Positions 1-4,658 of a DNA stretch of 5,676 nucleotides are shown here, one piece after another. Below the pieces are notes generated by a model that ran no database searches, had not been told where the DNA came from, and was given only the letters and a program-made list of their open reading frames with translations. The translations under genes and the position numbers were made by a program. Positions within the stretch are counted from its first letter, which is position 1, and each line of letters starts with the position of its first letter. Where the stretch lies: the NCBI GenBank assembly GCA_018896395.1, contig JAHIMN010000114.1, positions 1 through 5,676 on the forward strand, read 5' to 3'. The stretch comes from Verrucomicrobiota bacterium (GTDB lineage: Bacteria > Verrucomicrobiota > Kiritimatiellia > JAAZAB01).

Positions 1-1
1 C

Positions 2-124
2 GGCGTGATTGCCATGAGCGGCATCATCCGCATGGCCTTTTCCGCCGTGCCCTTGGAGCAGTTGCCGGTTTTGTTCGAAAATCTGTTCCGGGCGGTCCGG
101 GACGTGAGTAAGGACATGGTTTAA
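2..124 (+). CDS. C-terminal fragment of a probable PLP-dependent aminotransferase (5' end outside window)
   Basis: An open frame enters from the left edge and stops at TAA (122-124), giving 40 residues. The fragment includes IIRMAFSAVPLEQLP followed by LFENLFRAVRDV. In fold-type I aminotransferases the last small-domain strand typically reads like (I/V)R(L/M)(A/S)F(A/S), followed by an amphipathic helix with regularly spaced Leu and acidic residues and then the C-terminus. This fragment fits that pattern. The PLP lysine and all other diagnostic residues are outside the window, so the family call rests on a short tail and is tentative. Another alpha/beta enzyme with a similar end cannot be excluded. 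The stop is followed directly by the repeat-filled spacer, with only 86 bases before the next possible start, so read-through transcription into the esterase/nagA pair is possible. Confidence 0.45.
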   Translation, partial: GVIAMSGIIRMAFSAVPLEQLPVLFENLFRAVRDVSKDMV

Positions 125-210
125 GGTTCAGCGGTTCACCGTTCAACGGTTGCCGATTTTTCTGTCGAATTTCCTCAACCGTGAACCTTCTAACCGTGAA
201 CCGTTGAACC
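125..210. repeat. Inverted arrays of GGTT/AACC 7/8-base units filling the whole spacer
   Basis: The left arm (about 125-152) repeats GTTCA at 126, 134 and 141, with a further GTT at 149, so the step is 7 or 8 bases. The right arm (about 177-210) is the complementary version: AACC units begin at 177, 184, 192, 199 and 207, with steps of 7, 8, 7 and 8. The reverse complement of the right end (GGTTCAACGGTTCAC) matches the left end (GGTTCAGCGGTTCAC) at 14 of 15 bases. The two arms could therefore form a long imperfect hairpin around an AT-richer loop near 153-176. The structure begins at the base after the upstream TAA and ends at the base before ATG 211. It could act as a transcript 3'-end stabiliser, an attenuator or a slippage-generated repeat. 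No T-tract follows, so it is not a standard intrinsic terminator. Confidence 0.75.
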
Positions 211-1407
211 ATGCCGAGAAACTGTATCATGGGCAATAAAAGAACCGAGTTCCCGGCCGATGCTGACATCTGGGTTTTAGCTGGTCAATCGAACATGGCG
301 GGATCCGGCTTTGGCGAAGATTACGCAGAACCTTCAAGCCAGGTCTGGCTCTATTCCCTGCGGGATCACTGGGATATCGCAAGAGAACCTTTCTGGGCTG
401 ATCGCTATGAAGCGGTCGATGAAGCGTTCGCAATCATGCGAAGTGAAATTCCGGAACACCTTGCCGATCCTGAATATCGCCGCCGCAAAGCTGTCGGTTA
501 CCCTGAAGAAATAAGGAAGAACCGGGCTGGCGCGGGGCTTGGACTGCCATTCGGCAAGGCGATGGCGAAATTCACCGGACGTCCAGTGGGCCTTATTTTC
601 TGCGCAAAAGGCGATACCCGCATGGAGGAATGGACTCCGGATTACAGCGGCCCCGCATGCATGGCCCTTTACAAGGCTGCGATCCGCCGCATCCGTGCAG
701 TCAACCGCCCCATCAAAGGTGTCCTTTGGTATCAGGGCGAATCCGATACCTTTGATGGCCAAGCTCAACTTTATGTGGAGCGAATGAAAAAACTTGTTAC
801 AGCATTCCGCCGTGACCTCGGGCGTCCTGATCTGCCGTTCTTCCATGTGCAAATCGCCGCGTGCTTCATGCAGACCGAGGAGGAACTTCCTGATTGGAAT
901 CTCATCCAGGAACTGCAGCGGAATCTGGAATCCGAGCTCGCTCCTGGAGGCATGTGCGCCGCAGTGGATCTTCCGCTTGTGGACGGCATTCATCTCTCAA
1001 CAAGTTCACTGCGACGCCTGGGAGGACGTTTGGCCAAACTGGTCCAACGACAGCTTTATGCTGAAAAGTGCCTTAAAATCGGTCCACGCCCTCTTGCTGC
1101 CGAACGCGATTCCAACGATCCTTGTCGCTTGCGTATCAAATATGATGGCGTGAACGGTCGCTTGCTGCCAGAAGACAGGGTGTCGGGGTTCTCGATCATT
1201 GAAACCGGCAAGGAACGAAATCTGATTTGTGCCGCGAAAGTATCCGATCGCCTGCCGGCAACGGTCGAAATCCGTTCATATTGTCCGATCCCCGGAAACA
1301 ATGTCCTCTGGTATGGCAAAGGAATGACGCCATTCTGCAATCTGGTCGATTCAGCAGATATGGCCGCGCCTGTTTTCGGTCCTTGGAAAATACAGGAGTC
1401 TCCATGA
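211..1407 (+). CDS. Sialate O-acetylesterase-like SGNH hydrolase (SASA / DUF303 family)
   Basis: This is a predicted carbohydrate O-acetylesterase of 398 residues. Visible SGNH blocks, in order, are WVLAGQSNMAG (21-31) with nucleophile Ser27, a glycine-rich stretch around 106-115, VLWYQGESD (171-179), equivalent to the WxQGE block of the family, and VDGIHLS (257-263) with the catalytic Asp258 and His261. The C-terminal ~100 residues look like the beta-rich tail seen in many SASA proteins. The family removes acetyl groups from O-acetylated sugars such as 9-O-acetyl sialic acid or acetylated xylan; the substrate here cannot be read from sequence. No signal peptide or lipobox is visible, whereas many family members are exported, so a cytoplasmic role is likely. 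ATG 211 abuts the repeat. ATG 229 (residue 7) is an alternative start; neither has a convincing ribosome binding site. The gene ends in ATGA, shared with nagA, so the two are probably translated together. Confidence 0.85.
   Translation: MPRNCIMGNKRTEFPADADIWVLAGQSNMAGSGFGEDYAEPSSQVWLYSLRDHWDIAREPFWADRYEAVDEAFAIMRSEIPEHLADPEYRRRKAVGYPEEIRKNRAGAGLGLPFGKAMAKFTGRPVGLIFCAKGDTRMEEWTPDYSGPACMALYKAAIRRIRAVNRPIKGVLWYQGESDTFDGQAQLYVERMKKLVTAFRRDLGRPDLPFFHVQIAACFMQTEEELPDWNLIQELQRNLESELAPGGMCAAVDLPLVDGIHLSTSSLRRLGGRLAKLVQRQLYAEKCLKIGPRPLAAERDSNDPCRLRIKYDGVNGRLLPEDRVSGFSIIETGKERNLICAAKVSDRLPATVEIRSYCPIPGNNVLWYGKGMTPFCNLVDSADMAAPVFGPWKIQESP
1394..1398 (+). promoter_or_regulatory. Ribosome binding site that fixes the nagA start
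   Basis: AGGAG lies five bases before ATG 1404, inside the end of the esterase gene. It selects ATG 1404 over the in-frame upstream start at 1227, which would add 59 residues that read as out-of-frame esterase sequence with no NagA similarity. Confidence 0.8.
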
Positions 1408-2600
1408 ACCGTTCACTGAAAATTTTCCGCTGCACCGAACTGTATACACCAGCTCTGGAGGTGGAGCGGACCTGTATTCTTGTGGAAAATTCACGCATCA
1501 GGGAACTGTTAACTCCATCCGAAGCCATGCGCATTCCAAATGCGGAATTGATTGATCTCAGCGGCCGCTTGGTCGGACCGGGTCTCGTTGATATCCATTG
1601 CCACGGGGCGATGGGCAGCGATTTCGCCGATGGCTCCACGGAGGATATTTCCATTGCCGCCATCCATCATTTGCGCAAGGGCACGACAACTCTTCTTGCC
1701 ACTGTCGGTTCATGTACGCTGCCCGAAATGCAGCAGGTCTGCACGACAACACGGTCGCTGATGAAGAAGATCCCCAACCTGGCGGGAGTTCATCTGGAGG
1801 GTCCATATTTCAGCCTCAAGTGGTTTGGCTGCCATCTCAGGGAAATGATCCGCAATCCTGAACGTGAGGAGTGGTCCCAGCTGGAACCACATGGCGACTT
1901 GATCCGCCTGGTCACGCTTGCGCCGGAACTGCCTGGCGCCTTGGAGTTCATCAGGCACTTCACCAGGGGGGGGACTGTTTTTTCCATAGGACACAGCAAC
2001 GCCGGCTGGGAAGAAATACAAGCATCCATAGATGCCGGCCTCAGCCATTCGACCCATTATTTCTGCGCCATGCCAACCGCGCATCGAATCAACAGGATAT
2101 TGTTCCCTGGGGTGCAGGAATCCATATTGATGTCGGATCGCATGAGCACTGAAATCATTGGCGACGGCATACACGTCGGAGGGCGGCTTGTTGAATTTGT
2201 CTACCGTTTTAAGGGACCGCAAAAAACCGCGCTTGTATCCGATGCATTGCGCGGGGTCGGCTGTCCTCCAGGCGATTACGCTTTTGGTCCTCGCAACGGC
2301 AAATTATGCAGGCTTCTTGATAAACCACGTGTGGGCGTTGTACCGGATGATCCCGAAAAGCTGGCGTCGAGCGCAATAGTCCTTTCGGACGCTTTGAAGA
2401 TTTTGGGAGATGAAACAAAACTGCCATTGAGCGACTTATGGGAAATGGCATCGCTTACACCGGCACGCATCCTGCATGTCGACAAGCATAAGGGTTCGAT
2501 TGCGCCAGGCAAAGACGCGGATATTCTTGCGCTGGCTCCGGCGCGAACTGTTACCGAAGTGTTCGTCGGCGGCAAACGCGTGAGTGACAATAAGAACTGA
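1404..2600 (+). CDS. nagA: N-acetylglucosamine-6-phosphate deacetylase (NagA), divergent
   Basis: This amidohydrolase-superfamily enzyme hydrolyses GlcNAc-6-P to glucosamine-6-P and acetate in cytoplasmic amino-sugar catabolism. Its 398 residues are close to the usual ~380-400. Motifs in order are VDIHCHGAMG (62-71), with the HxH metal pair His65/His67; GVHLEGPYFS (128-137), with Glu132; SIGHSNAG (194-201), with His197; STHYFCAMP (216-224), with His218, where THLFNAMP is usual; GDGIHV (253-258); ALVSDALRGVG (276-286), with the catalytic Asp280; and SLTPARIL followed by KGSIAPGKDADI (350-374), the C-terminal beta-sandwich signature. HxH plus Glu suggests a binuclear metal site like the Bacillus enzyme, not the mononuclear E. 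coli type. Departures from the canonical family are FGCH for the usual GAH around 141-144 and LASS for LAGS near 320-323. These may mean an altered sugar-binding pocket. The start overlaps the esterase stop (ATGA), implying one transcript. No nagB or transporter is in view. Confidence 0.87.
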   Translation: MNRSLKIFRCTELYTPALEVERTCILVENSRIRELLTPSEAMRIPNAELIDLSGRLVGPGLVDIHCHGAMGSDFADGSTEDISIAAIHHLRKGTTTLLATVGSCTLPEMQQVCTTTRSLMKKIPNLAGVHLEGPYFSLKWFGCHLREMIRNPEREEWSQLEPHGDLIRLVTLAPELPGALEFIRHFTRGGTVFSIGHSNAGWEEIQASIDAGLSHSTHYFCAMPTAHRINRILFPGVQESILMSDRMSTEIIGDGIHVGGRLVEFVYRFKGPQKTALVSDALRGVGCPPGDYAFGPRNGKLCRLLDKPRVGVVPDDPEKLASSAIVLSDALKILGDETKLPLSDLWEMASLTPARILHVDKHKGSIAPGKDADILALAPARTVTEVFVGGKRVSDNKN

Positions 2601-2719
2601 AACTGTTTAACCCCTGATTTCATCGGCGTCGGGACTTGGACCGGCAAGCATTTTTTGCATTTTTGCATAGTTCCTTTTAAAACAATGGGGATCTCCCCCC
2701 TTTCTGTCAGCATCCCCTC

Positions 2720-2769
2720 GGGTCCATCCTCGGATCCGTTGGATCCTATGGATCCAGAGGATAGGACCC
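2720..2769. repeat. GGATCC triplet inside a nested inverted repeat
   Basis: Three GGATCC palindromes begin at 2732, 2741 and 2750, exactly nine bases apart. They sit in a larger imperfect inverted repeat: GGGTCC (2720) pairs with GGACCC (2764-2769), ATCCT with AGGAT, and the first GGATCC with the third, leaving the middle GGATCC in the loop. GGGTCC recurs downstream (2774-2779), so alternative pairings exist. No T-run follows, so this is not an ordinary intrinsic terminator, though it could protect the nagA mRNA 3' end. Confidence 0.7.
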
Positions 2770-2784
2770 TCCGGGTCCGAGGAC

Positions 2785-2868
2785 GTGTCAACCCGCCTGC
2801 AACGCTGTAGCACTGCGGGCAGGTCCGTGTTCACCCGCCTGCAACGCTGTAGCACTGCGGGCAGGTCC
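2785..2868. repeat. Two tandem 42-base units, each a near-palindrome (REP-like)
   Basis: Unit 1 (2785-2826) and unit 2 (2827-2868) differ only at two bases near their left ends; the remaining 36 bases (2791-2826 and 2833-2868) are identical. Each unit contains a 34-base imperfect palindrome (2791-2824 in unit 1). Its pairing runs ACC/GGT, GCC/GGC, GCA/TGC and GCT/AGC, separated by one C-A mismatch, one T-G wobble and a two-base mismatch, with a GT loop. This makes a stable hairpin with spaced mismatches, similar in style to REP/BIME palindromes. No transposase is present in the window. Confidence 0.85.
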
Positions 2869-2925
2869 GTGGTAAAAATCTTATCATATCCGTGTCCGTG
2901 GTGCGTAGTTGCTTTTTTGCTTGCG

Positions 2926-2957
2926 TTGCCGTTATTTCTGGATAAGGTAAATATATA
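2926..2957 (+). promoter_or_regulatory. Possible sigma70-type promoter before the DUF4190-like gene
   Basis: TTGCCG (2926-2931) could serve as a -35 element. TAAATA (2948-2953) lies 16 bases further on, and a TATATA run (2952-2957) overlaps it. The region is clearly AT-rich compared with its surroundings and sits 40-50 bases before the gene start. The assignment comes from base pattern alone and the exact hexamers are uncertain. Confidence 0.35.
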
Positions 2958-2996
2958 TAAATTTGTTCATGCATTTTTTACACACGGGAGGTGTTC

Positions 2997-3326
2997 ATGA
3001 ATACAGTTCAAGACCAATTGCCCATTACGCCGTTGGCCATTTGGGCTCTGATTTTCGGTATTGCCTCACTGGTCTTCTGCTGTCTGCCGTTGGCCATCCC
3101 GGCCATTATTTGCGGGCACCTGGCGCGCTCACGGATCGAGCAGACGCCCGAGGCAGTGTCCGGCCGCGGCATGGCAATGGCGGGGCTCATAATGGGATAT
3201 GTGAGCGTGGTAGCGTTTATTCTGGCCTGTATCCTTGGCATTATCACGGCCCTGACTATTCCGGCGGTAATCAAGCTGCGGGACGGCACGCCGCGCAACG
3301 AGTGCAGGGAGAATCCGGTTCAATAA
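2997..3326 (+). CDS. Small DUF4190-like membrane protein
   Basis: This protein of 109 residues has two hydrophobic segments. The first runs from about 12 to 43, including PLAIWALIFGIASLVFCCLP then GHLARSRI, and the second from about 59 to 92, including GMAMAGLIMGYVSVV. The order proline-rich entry, PLAIWALIFGI, CGHLARSRI, then GRGMAMAGLIMGY is the pattern I know from DUF4190 proteins, small bacterial inner-membrane proteins of unknown function. The start is ATG 2997, because GGAGG (2987-2991) sits five bases upstream. An in-frame GTG at 2991 overlaps that site and is unlikely to be used. The end is unusual: after the second segment comes TIPAVIKLRDGTPRNECREN, which recalls the start of type IV pseudopilins from related bacteria, and the protein then stops. 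It may be a third family variant or a truncated fusion. It lies upstream of two other small membrane proteins. Confidence 0.75.
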   Translation: MNTVQDQLPITPLAIWALIFGIASLVFCCLPLAIPAIICGHLARSRIEQTPEAVSGRGMAMAGLIMGYVSVVAFILACILGIITALTIPAVIKLRDGTPRNECRENPVQ

Positions 3327-3347
3327 ATGTCTAACGGACAACATTTT

Positions 3348-3377
3348 TTGATTGCGGCCAGCGTCTGCCTGTAATAT
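3348..3377 (+). promoter_or_regulatory. Possible promoter before the polytopic membrane protein gene
   Basis: TTGATT (3348-3353) and TAATAT (3372-3377) are separated by 18 bases and lie in the 84-base gap between the DUF4190-like gene and the next start. Both hexamers are close to the sigma70 consensus. If used, it would start transcription about 25-30 bases before ATG 3411 and give the downstream pair its own promoter. Confidence 0.4.
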
Positions 3378-3397
3378 GGTAGTAATAACCAAACAAC

Positions 3398-3406
3398 AAG
3401 GAGGTG
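3398..3406 (+). promoter_or_regulatory. Strong ribosome binding site
   Basis: AAGGAGGTG is close to the full anti-Shine-Dalgarno complement and is placed for ATG 3411 or the adjacent in-frame ATG 3414. It is the strongest such site in the window, suggesting efficient translation of the membrane protein that follows. Confidence 0.8.
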
Positions 3407-3410
3407 GGTC

Positions 3411-4019
3411 ATGATGGAAGGAAAAGTGGACGTAAAATTCGGCGAGTGGATTCAGCAAGGCTGGGAGCTTTACAAGGCCAACATTGGTATCTGGATTGTC
3501 GCCTCCCTGCTGGTGATCGTCATCAGTGTCGCCACATTGGGCATTCTCAGCGGGCCGATGATGGCCGGCATGGCCTGGATGGCCCTGGTGCTTGTGGATC
3601 GGAAAGAACCCAAGCCGCAGATGGGCGACGTGTTCAAGGGGTTTGATTATTTCCTCCAATCCTTTCTCTTTTACCTGGTCTGGGGAGTCATCATGCTGGC
3701 GGTTTCGTTCGTGACTTTAATTCCCTGCATCGGCACGCTGGTGGTTATCGTTGTTTCCATCGCACTCAACACGGCCCTGATGTTTGGCCTGTTCCTGATC
3801 GTGGATAAGAAGATGGAGTTCTGGCCGGCATCCATGCTGAGTCTGAACGTGGTGAAGCCGAATTTCTTTCCGTTACTCGGGCTGCTGGTCGTGGCCGGGC
3901 TGATCGGCCAGGTTGGCTCGATTGCCTGCGGGATTGGTGTCATTGTTACCATGCCCATCACGGTCTGTATCCTGGCGGTGGCCTATCGGAATGTGTTTGG
4001 CGTTCAGGCCGCAGCTTGA
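3411..4019 (+). CDS. Uncharacterised polytopic membrane protein
   Basis: This protein of 202 residues has about five or six membrane segments: roughly 25-45, 49-62, 82-104, 108-130, 152-168 and 170-192. It begins with a short amphipathic stretch (FGEWIQQGWELYKANIG, 10-26) that precedes the first segment. Between segments lie the soluble loop DRKEPKPQMGDVFKGFDYFL (63-82) and LIVDKKMEFWPASMLSLNVV (129-148). The C-terminus is PITVCILAVAYRNVFG (182-197). The sequence WxxGWxLxKxNxG, then DxFKGFxYF, VDKxxxFWxAxxLS and AVAYxxxFG is a recurring layout in bacterial integral membrane proteins of unknown function resembling the DUF975/DUF2189 type; the exact family name is uncertain. No catalytic or transport motif is evident. 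Its stop is 31 bases before the DUF2752 gene, so the two are probably co-transcribed. Confidence 0.75.
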   Translation: MMEGKVDVKFGEWIQQGWELYKANIGIWIVASLLVIVISVATLGILSGPMMAGMAWMALVLVDRKEPKPQMGDVFKGFDYFLQSFLFYLVWGVIMLAVSFVTLIPCIGTLVVIVVSIALNTALMFGLFLIVDKKMEFWPASMLSLNVVKPNFFPLLGLLVVAGLIGQVGSIACGIGVIVTMPITVCILAVAYRNVFGVQAAA

Positions 4020-4050
4020 ACCGAGAACTTTTTTATAAGGAACAGCCGGG

Positions 4051-4497
4051 ATGGGACTCTTGTGGAACGTTGAGCGTCCCGGCGGCGCTGGCGGCTTTTC
4101 CGCCGTGCTGGCTCATCACCTGCCGCCGGCGCTTATTGCCGGCGGAGTCCTGCTGGCGGTGGCCCTTCTGAGGCTGGATCGAATTCCCTATACGATTTGC
4201 ACGTTTCTCCGCCTTACCGGCTATCCCTGTCCCAGTTGCGGGCTGACCCGCTGTTTTGTTGCCATGGCTCACGGTCAATGGCTGAGCGTCTTGCACGCGT
4301 GTCCGTTAGCGGCTTTGCTCTATGCCGCCACGGCGCTGGTATTTGCCGTAAACGCGGCAGCCCTGTTGTGCGGAGTGCGTTTGACTCCCGGCCGTGGGCT
4401 CAAGTGGCGCGCGAGCGCCTGGGTGGTCTTCCTTTGCTTTTTCGGTTTACTGATCCTGCTCAATTGGTTATACAGGCTGGCGTTGGGACTGAAGTGA
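4051..4497 (+). CDS. DUF2752 membrane protein
   Basis: This protein of 148 residues has membrane segments at about 26-40, 86-108 and 122-141. Its diagnostic feature is the cysteine-bearing motif CTFLRLTGYPCPSCGLTRCF (50-69), matching the DUF2752 signature in which a TG-PCP-CGLTR core follows an upstream Cys; HGQW (74-77) corresponds to the downstream HG(D/Q) position. The function of the family is unknown. The CPxC pair (60-63) could bind a metal or be redox-active, but that is inference. The start ATG 4051 is preceded by AAGGA (4037-4041) nine bases upstream. It follows the polytopic membrane gene closely and is probably the last gene of that transcript. A T6 run lies at 4029-4034 between the two genes, but no stem precedes it, so it is unlikely to terminate transcription. 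Confidence 0.85.
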   Translation: MGLLWNVERPGGAGGFSAVLAHHLPPALIAGGVLLAVALLRLDRIPYTICTFLRLTGYPCPSCGLTRCFVAMAHGQWLSVLHACPLAALLYAATALVFAVNAAALLCGVRLTPGRGLKWRASAWVVFLCFFGLLILLNWLYRLALGLK

Positions 4498-4532
4498 AGC
4501 GGACGACAGACGACGGACACCGGACGACGGAC
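4498..4532. repeat. GACGAC-type degenerate direct repeats
   Basis: CGGACGACAGA (4500-4510) recurs as CGGACGACGGA (4521-4531), with a partial copy CGACGGACAC (4511-4520) between them. It directly follows the DUF2752 stop and runs into the CTGA heptamer array, making a mosaic of short repeats in one spacer. Confidence 0.6.
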
Positions 4533-4653
4533 TCTGATATCTGACTTCTGACCTCTGATCTCTGATTTCCGGCGAGCGTTTGCTGAAACTGAACACCGAA
4601 CACTGAACACTTGTCACTGTGATGACTGATCACTAATTACTGATAACTTGTCT
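4533..4653. repeat. Degenerate heptanucleotide array, CTGANNN units
   Basis: Five uninterrupted 7-base units run from 4533 to 4567: TCTGATA, TCTGACT, TCTGACC, TCTGATC and TCTGATT. After a 15-base break the same period resumes at 4583: CTGAAA, CTGAACA (4589), CCGAACA (4596), CTGAACA (4603), CTTGTCA (4610), a 9-base unit, CTGATCA (4626), CTAATTA (4633), CTGATAA (4640) and CTTGTCT (4647). Within it GTGAT and ATCAC (4619-4633) form a small hairpin with a 5-base loop. The array reaches to within a few bases of the argS start and leaves no Shine-Dalgarno site. Heptamer repeats of this kind recall the STRR elements of cyanobacteria, with different sequence. Confidence 0.8.
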
Positions 4654-4658
4654 TTCCC

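Larger units (their letters stand above)
2601..2996. other. 396-base noncoding spacer with hairpins, a tandem duplication and a promoter-like 3' end
   Basis: No credible gene is present. The first ~110 bases after nagA are unremarkable, with T-rich runs around 2650-2680 and no clear intrinsic terminator. From 2720 to 2769 there is a GGATCC-rich hairpin, and from 2785 to 2868 two 42-base tandem units. From 2880 to 2905 there is a short run with the text TCCGTGTCCGTGG, echoing the tail of those units. The last ~50 bases are AT-rich and lead into a strong ribosome binding site for the DUF4190-like gene. Open frames through the duplication simply translate the repeat. Confidence 0.7.

Noticed and set aside
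334..993. Minus-strand open frame of 219 codons
   Set aside because: It is antisense to the esterase gene, which carries all SGNH blocks; the reverse translation looks like low-information sequence.
1227..1403. Upstream extension of NagA by 59 residues
   Set aside because: The extra residues come from an out-of-frame reading of the esterase gene; AGGAG at 1394 and the normal NagA N-terminus support ATG 1404.
1710..2222. Minus-strand open frame of 170 codons (and a similar one at 2276-2791)
   Set aside because: Both are antisense to nagA, and the second also runs into the hairpin spacer. No motif or start signal supports them.
2687..2703. Intrinsic terminator after nagA (GGGGATCTCCCC then CCTTT)
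   Set aside because: The perfect stem has a two-base loop, which cannot form without opening pairs, and the following T-run is only three bases.
2785..2868. CRISPR array
   Set aside because: There are only two copies directly abutting with a 6-base difference; no unique spacers of constant length and no cas genes are present.
2785..3000. 71-codon open frame with a duplicated 14-residue peptide
   Set aside because: It simply translates the 42-base tandem repeat, whose length is a multiple of three, and then overlaps the DUF4190-like start. There is no ribosome binding site.
4021..4036. Terminator between the polytopic membrane gene and the DUF2752 gene
   Set aside because: There is a T6 run but no stable stem before it; the short gap and following ribosome binding site favour co-transcription.
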